The notes below the pieces were generated by a model, which worked only from the letters and a program-made list of their open reading frames with translations, ran no database searches and was not told the DNA's origin. From Pseudomonadota bacterium (GTDB taxonomy: Bacteria; Myxococcota_A; Polyangia; Polyangiales; Polyangiaceae): 64,000 bases of DNA. The stretch is from the NCBI GenBank assembly GCA_023431345.1, contig JAEYWK010000044.1, forward strand, positions 1 to 64,000, read 5' to 3'. The translations under genes and the position numbers were made by a program. Shown here piece by piece: positions 27,158-35,723 of the stretch. The first letter of the stretch is position 1; every line of letters begins with the position of its first letter.

Positions 27158-28390
27158 TTACGGCATCGGTTGATCGGGGCAAGCGCTGGCGGGCATAGCG
27201 GTGATCCAGGCGTCGATGAGCGCGGAGCCCTCTTCATCGACGACGTTCGAGCCCAGCTCAGGCATTCGCAGATCGTCGACAGCGTGCATCCGAAAAGATA
27301 GCGTGGATTGCTCGGGCCTGCCGGGGACGAGGCGGAAAGGTGGCACGTCGCCCGCGTCCCGCTCCACCTCGTCGCACAAGGAGGTCTCCGCGAACGCGGT
27401 CGCGAAGCGCAGGTCCAAGTTTCCCACGCCGGCGTCGCCCCCCGGTCGATGGCAAATGGCACAGTTGGTTTGCAAGTAGGAGCGAGCGCGCGCGTCCACG
27501 GGCAGGCCCTCGTCGGCGGGGTCGGGGTAGCCGGGAAGCGCTTTCGGACGGCTCTCGAACAAGCCCAGCGCGTCGAGCTTTTCGAGCTGATTCATGCTGC
27601 CCTCGGCGTAAGCGAAATCCGAGCTCAGCTGCTGCGTGGAGGGCCCGAGTGAGCTCCCCGCATAGCGGGTGTGGCACTCGAGGCACTGCGTTCGGCTGGG
27701 GTAGTGCCAAACTTGCGCGTCGGGACCGACGGGCTTTTGTTTGCCCTCGAGGTTGTCGGGGAGCAGCGTGGCCTCTGTCCCGGCATCGTTCCACTCGTAG
27801 CTGAAGCCCTTCCACACCAGCTTACTGCGGCGCATCAGCAGGCGCGTTTCGATGCGTTTGCCGTCGAGGGCGAACGACTTCACCAGCACCGTGCCGATCG
27901 GCAGGATGAAGTGGCCCTCTTGGGCGCCGATGCCTCCTTCGCCGGGAGGCTTGCAGTCGTCGGGCTCGGTCACGCAGTCGAGCACGCGGATCTTCTGCCC
28001 GTCGGGGATGCGCAGGAAGCGCTCTTTGTCGGCGCCGTCGGACCAGAGCGGGCTCAGCACCGAATAAGGAACGAGCCCGGGGGCGGGCTGGCTCGGGTCG
28101 TCCATGTCGACGCAGCCCGTTTCGCTCAAGAGCATCGGCACCTCCGCGTCATTCTTCGCGACGACGCAGGCGCTCGTGGGCGCGCCGCCAGCGCCCACTG
28201 CCGCGGTCCCGCCACCGCCGCCATTGTCGCCCGTCGAGCCGCCCTCCCCAGCGGCCATGGTGCTTCCAGCGGAGGCGCCAGCGCTCGCGCCTTGGCCGCC
28301 CCGACCCACGTCGTCGCCGGCGCCGTCTGCGCAGCTGAGCGGCCCCGCCACGAGCGTGGACCCGACCAGGAGGCATTGCCAGATACGCAT
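27158..28390 (-). CDS. Diheme c-type cytochrome lipoprotein (SO2930/TIGR03806-like)
   Basis: A lipoprotein signal ending in AGPLSC is followed by a Gly/Ser/Ala-rich linker to about residue 70. A globular part then carries two haem-attachment motifs, CLECH near residue 233 and CAICH near 308, with Met-rich and His-containing loops as axial-ligand candidates. It resembles the SO2930-type family often found beside PQQ sugar dehydrogenases. Probably it accepts their electrons in the periplasm. ATG 28390 is chosen; GTG 28408 overlaps the upstream stop (GTGA) and would add six residues. eboA follows after 15 bp. Confidence 0.85.
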   Translation of the reverse strand: MRIWQCLLVGSTLVAGPLSCADGAGDDVGRGGQGASAGASAGSTMAAGEGGSTGDNGGGGGTAAVGAGGAPTSACVVAKNDAEVPMLLSETGCVDMDDPSQPAPGLVPYSVLSPLWSDGADKERFLRIPDGQKIRVLDCVTEPDDCKPPGEGGIGAQEGHFILPIGTVLVKSFALDGKRIETRLLMRRSKLVWKGFSYEWNDAGTEATLLPDNLEGKQKPVGPDAQVWHYPSRTQCLECHTRYAGSSLGPSTQQLSSDFAYAEGSMNQLEKLDALGLFESRPKALPGYPDPADEGLPVDARARSYLQTNCAICHRPGGDAGVGNLDLRFATAFAETSLCDEVERDAGDVPPFRLVPGRPEQSTLSFRMHAVDDLRMPELGSNVVDEEGSALIDAWITAMPASACPDQPMP

Positions 28391-28404
28391 CGACCTACTG
28401 CCCC

Positions 28405-29958
28405 TCACGCGGCGCGACGCCGACGGCGAAGCGCGAGCCCCAGCGCCGCGGCGAGCGCGCCGAGCCCGGCCAGCGAGGTCGACGCTCCGCCGACCACCTG
28501 GCAGCCGCAGCCGCCGTCGGACGAGCTTCCATTGCCGCCCCCGCCGGCCGCCGACGAGCCCGCCGAGCCGGCGCTCGGGCTGCCGCCGCTGAGCGTGCCC
28601 GCAACGCCATCGCTACCACCCGGCGAGGTGCCAGCGTCGCCGCCAGCACCGTTGCCGCCAACGCCGGAGTCGCCGCCGTCGACCGCCTTGCACGATCCAG
28701 GCGTCGTGGTCGTATTCTTGGCCGTGACCCGCGACACCGTGCCGCTGCCCTCGACCAGGTAGAGCGCGTTGTCTGTGCCCATGCGCAGCGAGCGAATCTC
28801 CGTGGTCGACGCGAAGTCTTTCTGCGAACCTTCGACCATCGCGTTTCGTGCCGCGTTGACGTCGATCGTCCACACCTTACCCTGCTCGTGGTCGCCGAAA
28901 ATATAGCGAGACTTCCACGCCGCGGGCCAGCCACAGCCGTCGAGGATGCGGCCGCCGATCGCCGAGCCACCGCTGCCGCGCGCCCAGTCCACGATCGGCG
29001 CGACGCAAGCCGTTGCCGGCGCCATGCCCATGCAGCCGCCGTTCGGCGGGACGAAATCCTGCTTCCACTCCTTCGTCCCCTCCCAAAACGGGTAACCGGC
29101 GTGGTCGCCTTTGGAAATCACGCTCACCTCTTCGCGGCTCTGCTCGCCGACGTCGCCCACCCATACCAGGCCCGTGGTGCGGTCGACCCACAATCGAAAG
29201 GGGTTGCGGAAGCCCCACGCGAACACGCGCTTCTCTGGCGCAGCCAGGCCGAACGCCTCGCGAGGCGAGTCGCAGCTCGTCACCATCGCCTCGGCCACGA
29301 GCGGGTTGTCATCAGCTGGCTGCCCGAGCGTCGCCTCCGCCAGGCTCACGCGCAGCACCTTGCCATTGGCGATGTTCAGGCAAGAGCTGAACTTGTTGGT
29401 GGGCGGCGACGAGTTGGCCCCCGTGTCGCCTACTCCGATGTACAAGTTGCCTTGGTAGATGTCGAGCGCGCCGCCGTTATGGTTGTCGGGGCCCCGCAAG
29501 CCCATCGCGACGACGACCTTCATGTCGCTCAGCTTGCCGTCGGCGCCGAGCTTGTAGCGGTGGACTTGGTGGCGGCTACCCTCGCTCTCACCCGCCGAGG
29601 CGTAGAAGTACAGGTACTGGTTGCTCGCGAAGTCCGGATCGGCCACCACCCCGAGGAGGCCTTGCTCGGCGCGGTTCGAGAGCACATCGATGCGATCTTC
29701 GAGCAGCTCTCCGTCACCGAGGGGCTTGGTGTACACATTGCCCGTGCGCTCGATGGCGACGACGCGACCGTCAGGCAGCACCGCGACGTCGGTCGGCCCA
29801 GCGAGGCCCTCGATGTAAGGCTCGATCTCGAGGTCGGCGGCGGCCGCGGCCGAGAGCGTCGCAGCTTCCGCTGGCAGCGCGCCCGCCAGCAGGCCGAGAG
29901 CGCAGGCCGCTCCCCCCAAAATCGACACGGACGAGCAGGTGAAGGGGCGCACGGCCAT
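28405..29958 (-). CDS. PQQ-dependent sugar dehydrogenase-like protein with MYXO-CTERM tail
   Basis: A glucose/sorbosone dehydrogenase-type beta-propeller (PF07995 type) of about 517 residues. A signal peptide (ILGGAACALGLLAGALPAEA) starts it. GLRGPDNHNGG holds the conserved His, and the blade end FAWGFRNPFRLWVD is typical. After the propeller comes a Gly/Ser-rich linker, a Cys pair (CGCQV), a hydrophobic helix and RRRRR, i.e. a MYXO-CTERM sorting signal. It should be exported and anchored at the envelope, oxidising a sugar or alcohol. ATG 29958 with GAGG upstream. First gene of the run leading into eboABF. Confidence 0.87.
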   Translation of the reverse strand: MAVRPFTCSSVSILGGAACALGLLAGALPAEAATLSAAAAADLEIEPYIEGLAGPTDVAVLPDGRVVAIERTGNVYTKPLGDGELLEDRIDVLSNRAEQGLLGVVADPDFASNQYLYFYASAGESEGSRHQVHRYKLGADGKLSDMKVVVAMGLRGPDNHNGGALDIYQGNLYIGVGDTGANSSPPTNKFSSCLNIANGKVLRVSLAEATLGQPADDNPLVAEAMVTSCDSPREAFGLAAPEKRVFAWGFRNPFRLWVDRTTGLVWVGDVGEQSREEVSVISKGDHAGYPFWEGTKEWKQDFVPPNGGCMGMAPATACVAPIVDWARGSGGSAIGGRILDGCGWPAAWKSRYIFGDHEQGKVWTIDVNAARNAMVEGSQKDFASTTEIRSLRMGTDNALYLVEGSGTVSRVTAKNTTTTPGSCKAVDGGDSGVGGNGAGGDAGTSPGGSDGVAGTLSGGSPSAGSAGSSAAGGGGNGSSSDGGCGCQVVGGASTSLAGLGALAAALGLALRRRRRAA

Positions 29959-30151
29959 GAGCAACCTCGCTGTAAGAGCCCAAAGAACGTCCAAGGATAT
30001 AACGGATGGCGGGGACGTCCATCATCGGGCGTCCTTCCTCGCGCCAGCGGCGCGGCAAATGGGCCAAATTTGCGCAGTCGGAAGGCGCGCCTGGGGCTCG
30101 ACTCGATGGGGTTAGTGTCTAGCCAGCTTTTGAGCTATCAAACGCGCCCAC

Positions 30152-30883
30152 ATGAGCGAGAGCGAGAGCGAAAAGCCCAAGACGGCCAGCCAGCCCGCGG
30201 TCCCCGCCAAACCCAAAGCCAAGGCCAAGGCCAAGAGGCCCCCGGTCGTCGAAGAGACGCCCGTCATCAGCGGTAGGTACCTCACGGCTGCAGCCATCAT
30301 CGGCACCCTCACGATCTTGCCGATGTCTTGTCTGGGCAGCCAGCTCGAGCCCAAAGAGCCACCGAAGTCCGAGGTGTCGCAGTGGAAGGTCGGCGGCAAG
30401 TCCACCTTGCGCATCACCCTCGTCACCGCCGACTACGCGGGCTTGGCGTGCGCCGCCGACCAAGAGTTCGAGGGCAAGCACTGCGGCCACAAGAGCGAGA
30501 CCGAGGTCTGGCCTCGCGAGCCGGGCGCCCCGCTCGACGACAACAAAGCCGACATCATTCAGCCCTACCGCACCTGGAACGACAACCGCTTGGTGATGGT
30601 GGCGGGTCTGTGGGCGACGCCAGCGCTCGCCACGCGCCTGCACATCGAGCCGCCCGGCAACCTCCTGCCAGAGAAGCTGGCCCGCTTCGTGACCGAGTGC
30701 GAGGTGCGCTTCGTCGGTGAGCTCGAGAAGCCCAAGCTGAAGTGGGGACCGAGCTCATCCTGGAACGCTGATCCGAACACGCCCAAGGTGATGGTAGCCG
30801 TGCCCGAGAGCTGCAAGCTCATCCCAGAGCCGTCGGAGCCTTGTCCGGGCGGGGCGATCTGCGCGCTGCTGACGCGGCTGTAG
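30152..30883 (+). CDS. Hypothetical membrane-anchored protein with Lys/Ala/Pro-rich N-terminus
   Basis: I do not recognise this 243-residue protein. The N-terminus is a low-complexity KPKAKAKAKRP tract. One hydrophobic segment follows (YLTAAAIIGTLTILPMSCL, about 43-61), then a probably periplasmic domain with several cysteines (CAADQEFEGKHCG, CKLIPEPSEPCPGGAIC). The topology is type II-like. The last 65 bp overlap the end of the opposing MMPL gene. ATG start at 30152. Confidence 0.6.
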   Translation: MSESESEKPKTASQPAVPAKPKAKAKAKRPPVVEETPVISGRYLTAAAIIGTLTILPMSCLGSQLEPKEPPKSEVSQWKVGGKSTLRITLVTADYAGLACAADQEFEGKHCGHKSETEVWPREPGAPLDDNKADIIQPYRTWNDNRLVMVAGLWATPALATRLHIEPPGNLLPEKLARFVTECEVRFVGELEKPKLKWGPSSSWNADPNTPKVMVAVPESCKLIPEPSEPCPGGAICALLTRL

Positions 30884-33395
30884 CCTTCGACGCTCGCCAA
30901 GCCAGGAACGCGGGCAGCGCGAGCACGGCAGTTGCGAGCGACGTCAGCTCGCCACTGATCGCGAACACGCCGAAAGAGAAGAGCGCCTGGTTCTCCACCA
31001 GCAGCAGCGCGCCCCAGCCGATCACCGTCATCGCCGAGCACAGGGCCAGCGCGCCGCTCGTTTCGGAGAGCCCCTCATCGGTACTCTCCCCTTCCGACTG
31101 GAAGCGGCGCAGCATGTTGATCGAGTAGTCAGCGGCGATGCCGAACGTGATCGGCAGGGCCACGAAGTTCGAGAAATTCAGCTTCGCGCCCGTCCACGCC
31201 AGCATACCGAGCATGAACGTGACGCCGAGCAGCAGGGTCGCGACCGACATGCCCGAGAAAATCCAAGCCTGGCGCCCGACGACGCCGAACGCGCCGATGC
31301 AGATCGCGATCACGCAAGCGAACGAGAGCAGCGTGACGCGCGGCCCGTCCTCACGCATGGCGTGCGCCAAATCACTCGAGAGCAGCAGCGGGCCGGCCGC
31401 GATCGCGGACGCCTCCCCGGCCGCAGCCCTAACGTCGCGCGCGAACGCGGCGAGGCGCTCGGCCTGCCACGTGCCGCCGCCGACCTTCGGGAAGATCAGC
31501 ACGCTTCGCCCGATCACGCCATCGCGCTCACGCAGCCCTGCGACGAGCGCTTCGGGTAGATCCGCCGCTGACAAGGGCACGAGCGACGCCTCGGACAGCG
31601 CGGTATCGAGCTGGGACCGCTCGCTCTCTTTGAGCTGCGCGCGCAGCTTGGGCGTGATGGCGGCCTTCAGCAGCTTCGCCTCGGCGATCGACTCGACGCG
31701 CGCGTCGGGCAAGATCTGCTGCGAGCTTCGCACCTCGGCGATCAGGTCGCCAGCGCCGCCGCTCTTCATCAAGTCGAGCAGCCTCGCCTCGAGCCGGGGA
31801 ACGTCGCGCGCGTCGGCGGCCATCACCACGGTGGGCGTGAGGTAGCGGCCGGTCGCTGCGTCCATCCGCTTGCCCCAGTAGCGCTCGCCGTTCTCCCACG
31901 AGTCTTTGCGGCGCAGCTTGGACAGGTCGTACTCGATCCAATCGCCCCGGCGATCCACGAGCCCCGCGACCGAGACCGCCGCCAGCGCCACGAGCGCGAC
32001 CAACACCGTCCGGCGATAGCGCATCGTGAGCTCGGCCACCCGCCCCGCGATCGACGGGCGCGGCGCGGCGCTGACCGCAGACGCGGCGGGGGCGGGCGGG
32101 CGCAGCCGCTCACCGAGCAGGACGCACAGCGGCGGCAGGAGCAGGTACACTGTGACCCAGCACATCACGATGCCGAAGCTGCCGATCCACCCGAACTGAT
32201 TGAAGCCCCGGAAATCCGTGAAGATCAGGGAAGCGTAGGAGGCGGCGGAGGCGAGCGCGGCCGCGAACGTGGCGCGCCAGCTCTCGACGATGCCCGTGAC
32301 CACCGCGGCCCGCACGGGGCGACCGATGGCGAGCTCTTCTTGGACGCGCGCCAGCAGCATGATGCCGCTGTTGATGCCGTTGCCGACCACGATTGACCCC
32401 AAGAAGGCCGTGTTCGTGTTCAGGTAGCGGATCGACAGCGGCGGAAGCGCGACGAGCGCGAAGCCGGCGCACGTGCCGAGCATCAGCGGCACGAACAGCA
32501 CGACGAGCGCCGCCCAGGAGCGGTAGAACCAAACCAAGCCGCCAATCACGAGCAGCCCGACCACCAAGCTCGACACACCAAGATCCGTCGCCAGCCCGTG
32601 CGTCTCTTCCACGCGAGTCGCCACGTCACCCGCGTAGCCGAGGCGCGTGCCGCGCGGTGCCCCGCCGAGCGCGGCGACGTCGGCCTGCACGCGCTCGAGC
32701 AGCCGCGCGTCGTACTCGAAGCCCGTGGATTGAGAGCTGGTCTGCACCAGCAAGGCTTGAGCCTTGCCGTCGGGCGAGATGAAGCGGTCGGACTTGCGCA
32801 GCGCGACCGAGCCGCCGAAGCGCGCCTCGTATTTGCGCTTCAGCTCCTCGAGCGGTATTTCCGGCGGTTTGTTATCCGGGTCGTCGTCGTCGAGATCGCT
32901 GCCCATCGCACGCGAGACCTCGAAATCCCGCCGCGCCTCGACCGACTCGCGCAGCCTGCGCACGTCCGAAGGATCCATCAGCTGCAGCGCGTAGCGCTCG
33001 GCGAACGCGCGCTCAGCGGAGGTATCGAGGCGGACGCTGCGCATCAGGTCGGGCGGATAGGCGCGGACGCGCTCCGCCAGCTGATCGAGGAAGCGCTCGG
33101 CGCTCGCCGATTGCTCGGGTTCGTCGATTTCGATGACGACGCCGAGGAAGCGAATGCCCGGCAACCGCCGGCGCAGCTCGGCGATGGCCGACACGCTGGG
33201 AGCCGACCTCGGCAATAGCTCTTCGAGCTCACTTTTGAGCGAGCTGTACGTGAGCGCAGTGCGATAGCCGCTGATGAGCAGGAGCAGCGCCGAGACGGCG
33301 AGCACCCAGCGATGACGCAACATCAGCCAGCGCACCAGCGCGCCGACCCGGCCACCTTCGCTCGTCCGGCCGCCTTCGCCCGTGGCGGGCGTCAC
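30819..33395 (-). CDS. MMPL/RND-type transporter
   Basis: A protein of about 858 residues built as two repeats. Each repeat has one helix, a large periplasmic domain and a bundle of five or so helices: the first set around LVVGLLVIGGLVWF to VTVYLLLPPLCVLL, the second from VTLLSFACVIAICIGAF to the C-terminus. The fold resembles MMPL and HpnN-type lipid exporters. The start is GTG 33395, which overlaps the stop of the PAP2-like gene (GTGA); the open frame further upstream is a shadow of that gene. Linkage to lipid-phosphatase genes suggests export of a lipid. Confidence 0.87.
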   Translation of the reverse strand: MTPATGEGGRTSEGGRVGALVRWLMLRHRWVLAVSALLLLISGYRTALTYSSLKSELEELLPRSAPSVSAIAELRRRLPGIRFLGVVIEIDEPEQSASAERFLDQLAERVRAYPPDLMRSVRLDTSAERAFAERYALQLMDPSDVRRLRESVEARRDFEVSRAMGSDLDDDDPDNKPPEIPLEELKRKYEARFGGSVALRKSDRFISPDGKAQALLVQTSSQSTGFEYDARLLERVQADVAALGGAPRGTRLGYAGDVATRVEETHGLATDLGVSSLVVGLLVIGGLVWFYRSWAALVVLFVPLMLGTCAGFALVALPPLSIRYLNTNTAFLGSIVVGNGINSGIMLLARVQEELAIGRPVRAAVVTGIVESWRATFAAALASAASYASLIFTDFRGFNQFGWIGSFGIVMCWVTVYLLLPPLCVLLGERLRPPAPAASAVSAAPRPSIAGRVAELTMRYRRTVLVALVALAAVSVAGLVDRRGDWIEYDLSKLRRKDSWENGERYWGKRMDAATGRYLTPTVVMAADARDVPRLEARLLDLMKSGGAGDLIAEVRSSQQILPDARVESIAEAKLLKAAITPKLRAQLKESERSQLDTALSEASLVPLSAADLPEALVAGLRERDGVIGRSVLIFPKVGGGTWQAERLAAFARDVRAAAGEASAIAAGPLLLSSDLAHAMREDGPRVTLLSFACVIAICIGAFGVVGRQAWIFSGMSVATLLLGVTFMLGMLAWTGAKLNFSNFVALPITFGIAADYSINMLRRFQSEGESTDEGLSETSGALALCSAMTVIGWGALLLVENQALFSFGVFAISGELTSLATAVLALPAFLAWRASKATAASAARRSPRPDKAPTALG

Positions 33396-34282
33396 GCCGC
33401 CTCCGCCAACGGCGAGGCGGCACCGCGCTCGACGCGGTCGTTCAGCAGCTTGTTGGACAACCATACCGCGACGATCGCCAGCGAGATCCCCGCGATGCCG
33501 TCCCAGATCCAGTGGTGGTCGAGGTAGTTGGAGCCGACGAACATGGTGACTGCGTACAGCACGTGAATAGGCCTGGTCTTCCAGGTCGCGGAGCGCCAGG
33601 CCGTCAACAGGCCGAGCATCGGGTACGCGCAATGCATGCTGGGCATGGCGCCAAACACCGACGCCGCGCGCGAATAGAGGTTCTCGTAGTAGTGCATGCC
33701 GAAGAGCTGATCCACGCGCAACAGCCCCGCGGCGCTCGGCAGGGCGCTCATGCTGATCTGACAGCCGTGCTCGCGTATGTACCAAGGCGGCGCCGCGGGC
33801 AAGACCATCCACACCACGAACGAAATGAAATTCGCGATGGCGAACGACCACAGGTAGCGCCGCATGCGCGGTCGATCGACGAAGTAGAGGTACGCCGAGT
33901 AGATCAGCGCGAGGTACGCGAACACGGTGTACGGCACCGCGAACACCAGGTCCCAGAACGGCGTGTGGTGCCGCTGAAACCAGTCCTGCAGCGTCGTACC
34001 GGGGGCGACCGCGAACGTCGACAGCTCGAGCTCGCGCAGGCCGCAGCCGAGCACGCGGTCCGACGTCACGAACACGTGGCGCGCGTAACGAACCATGTCG
34101 TAACCGATCGCGACCAGCACGTACGGCGTGATGTCACTCAAGAAGGCCCGCGACCGAGGCCCGAAGGCCGACAGCGCCAGCACCACCACGAGCAGCCCGA
34201 CGTGCTCCACGCGCAGGTCACCGATGCCGGCGATCACCAGCACGTAGAGCACGGGTACGACCGGGAAGACGCGCGATATCAA
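33392..34282 (-). CDS. PAP2/Aur1-like membrane phosphatase or phosphotransferase
   Basis: A multipass protein of about 296 residues. C-terminal phosphatase motifs are GAMPSMHCAYP and SNYLDHHWIWDGIAG, as in PAP2_3/inositol phosphorylceramide synthase-like proteins. Such enzymes remove or transfer phosphate-bearing headgroups on lipids. The start is uncertain: TTG 34282 begins directly before the first helix, and other in-frame codons upstream would run into the divergent pgpA. Its stop overlaps the MMPL start, so the two are coupled. The substrate is unknown. Confidence 0.78.
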   Translation of the reverse strand: MISRVFPVVPVLYVLVIAGIGDLRVEHVGLLVVVLALSAFGPRSRAFLSDITPYVLVAIGYDMVRYARHVFVTSDRVLGCGLRELELSTFAVAPGTTLQDWFQRHHTPFWDLVFAVPYTVFAYLALIYSAYLYFVDRPRMRRYLWSFAIANFISFVVWMVLPAAPPWYIREHGCQISMSALPSAAGLLRVDQLFGMHYYENLYSRAASVFGAMPSMHCAYPMLGLLTAWRSATWKTRPIHVLYAVTMFVGSNYLDHHWIWDGIAGISLAIVAVWLSNKLLNDRVERGAASPLAEAA

Positions 34283-34342
34283 CTGCCGATGCCGCAGCAG
34301 GCCCGCGCGTGACGGCGGGCGCTGCCGTGTTACGTTCGCCTC

Positions 34343-34810
34343 ATGGCTCAAGCCGCCCTCCCTGCTCGACTCCTCGCCACCTGGTTCGGCTGCGGCCTCT
34401 CCCCTGTAGCCCCCGGAACGGTGGGGTCGATCGGCGCCGTGCCCCTGCATTTCGCGCTCTCGGCGCTGGGCCCGCTCCCGCACGCGGCGGTCGTCGTCGG
34501 GCTCTCGCTGTCAGGCATTTGGGCCTCGAACCGAGTGGCGGCGGCCGAAGGCATCGAAGATCCGCAGAAGGTCGTCATCGACGAGGTGTGCGGCACGTTG
34601 ATCGCAATGGGCATGGTCAGCGGCTGTGGGCTCGGTATTCGCTTGCTGGCGCTGGGCCTGTTCCGGGTTCTGGATATTACCAAGCCGGGACCGATCGACT
34701 CCGTCCAACATTTGGAGCCGCCCGGCGTTGGCATCATGGCGGACGATTTGCTCGCCGGCGTCGTCGCGGGGGCTATGGCCTACTCGGCGTCGGCGCTGCT
34801 GGGGCGCTGA
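34343..34810 (+). CDS. pgpA: Phosphatidylglycerophosphatase A
   Basis: A 155-residue membrane protein with the PgpA signatures: ATWFGCGLSPVAPGTVGS at the N-terminus, DPQKVVIDEVCGTLIA in the middle, and FRVLDITKPGPI then GIMADDLLAG at the end. It dephosphorylates phosphatidylglycerol phosphate to phosphatidylglycerol at the inner membrane. ATG start at 34343. It overlaps the end of the convergent CDP-alcohol phosphatidyltransferase by 38 bp; that neighbour could supply its substrate. Confidence 0.92.
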   Translation: MAQAALPARLLATWFGCGLSPVAPGTVGSIGAVPLHFALSALGPLPHAAVVVGLSLSGIWASNRVAAAEGIEDPQKVVIDEVCGTLIAMGMVSGCGLGIRLLALGLFRVLDITKPGPIDSVQHLEPPGVGIMADDLLAGVVAGAMAYSASALLGR

Positions 34811-35519
34811 CGACGGGGAGCTCGTCGAGCTCCAGCGCCACGTAGGCGGCGCGAAGTGCCCAGATAGCCGCTACCATGCTCAGCAGGGCCATCACCCCGA
34901 TGATGGAGAGCATCGCCACTTCGCTCGGGAAGCCGGGAGCGGTGATCGAGCCGACGACCAGCGCTGCGAGCAAGAGCACCAGACGCTCGGCGCGGCGCAT
35001 GAAGAGCGGCGGCAGGCTCACGCCGAGGCCCTCCGCGCGCGCCCGCACGTAAGAGACCGCGAAGCCGGTGATGATCGCGAACACGAGCACCACACGCGCC
35101 AGCGCGCTCCCGGAGCAAGCGACGACGAGCCCGAGGAGCGGCAAAGCGTCTGCCAAGCGGTCGACCGTGGAGTCCAGCAGCGCGCCGAAACGCGAGCTGC
35201 GATGCGCGGCCCGCGCCACGATGCCGTCGAGCAGGTCGAACGCGCCGCTGACGATGAGGGCGACCGCCGCCAAGAGATACAGGCCTAGCGCGGCCGCGAC
35301 GCCGGACACGAGCGCCAGTGAAAGGGCCGTGTACGTCAGCGAATTGGGCGTCACGCCTCGGTCCGAGAGCCAGCGGCCAACCGACAAAGTGGCCGCATAG
35401 ACGCTGCGAGCCAGCTCGCTGCGCTCCCAAACTCCTCCGCGGAGCTTGCGCGAAACCTCGTCGGCCTGCGTCACCAGCTCAGGGGCAAATGCCTGCGAAG
35501 AAGGGAGGGAACCGTCCAT
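34773..35519 (-). CDS. CDP-alcohol phosphatidyltransferase (possible PgsA-type)
   Basis: A 248-residue membrane protein with an exact DG-x2-AR-x8-G-x3-D-x3-D motif (D98-G99 to D120, with D95 before it) and about six helices. The N-terminal 40 residues are hydrophilic. Being beside pgpA suggests phosphatidylglycerol phosphate synthesis. However, a second family member lies at 16947-17639, and the acceptor of neither can be read. ATG start at 35519. A 204-bp upstream region holds two similar palindromes. Confidence 0.87.
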   Translation of the reverse strand: MDGSLPSSQAFAPELVTQADEVSRKLRGGVWERSELARSVYAATLSVGRWLSDRGVTPNSLTYTALSLALVSGVAAALGLYLLAAVALIVSGAFDLLDGIVARAAHRSSRFGALLDSTVDRLADALPLLGLVVACSGSALARVVLVFAIITGFAVSYVRARAEGLGVSLPPLFMRRAERLVLLLAALVVGSITAPGFPSEVAMLSIIGVMALLSMVAAIWALRAAYVALELDELPVVSAPAAPTPSRP

Positions 35520-35588
35520 CGTTCGTGTCGATTCTGTGATTCGAAGCTGTGGCCTACATGGGGCGATATCGAGGACCGCGCAAGCCCC

Positions 35589-35665
35589 TTGAGTGGCTAC
35601 TCAACAAATCTTTCCCGCATCAAAACCGCCTTGCTGTAATCGCCCGTTAGTTGAGGGGCGCTCAA
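35589..35665 (-). promoter_or_regulatory. Pair of TTGAG/CTCAA palindromes
   Basis: Two related inverted repeats share the half-site TTGAG...CTCAA: 35589-35604 (arms TTGAGT/ACTCAA) and 35651-35665 (arms TTGAG/CTCAA, 5-nt spacer). They lie 47-62 bp apart in a relatively AT-rich region upstream of the CDP-alcohol phosphatidyltransferase gene. They could be paired operators. No regulator is identified. Confidence 0.35.
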
Positions 35666-35723
35666 GAATTGACGGACGCGGCGACGCGCCTTGGGTTTCG
35701 AAAGCGAGCTACCTACGCCTGTC

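Noticed and set aside
28888..30276. Long plus-strand frame antisense to the PQQ dehydrogenase
   Set aside because: No domain and biased composition. Its end runs into the real gene at 30152 in another frame.
33396..33851. Upstream extension of the MMPL transporter
   Set aside because: This stretch is a frame shadow of the PAP2-like gene; GTG 33395 gives a 4-bp overlap and a normal N-terminus.
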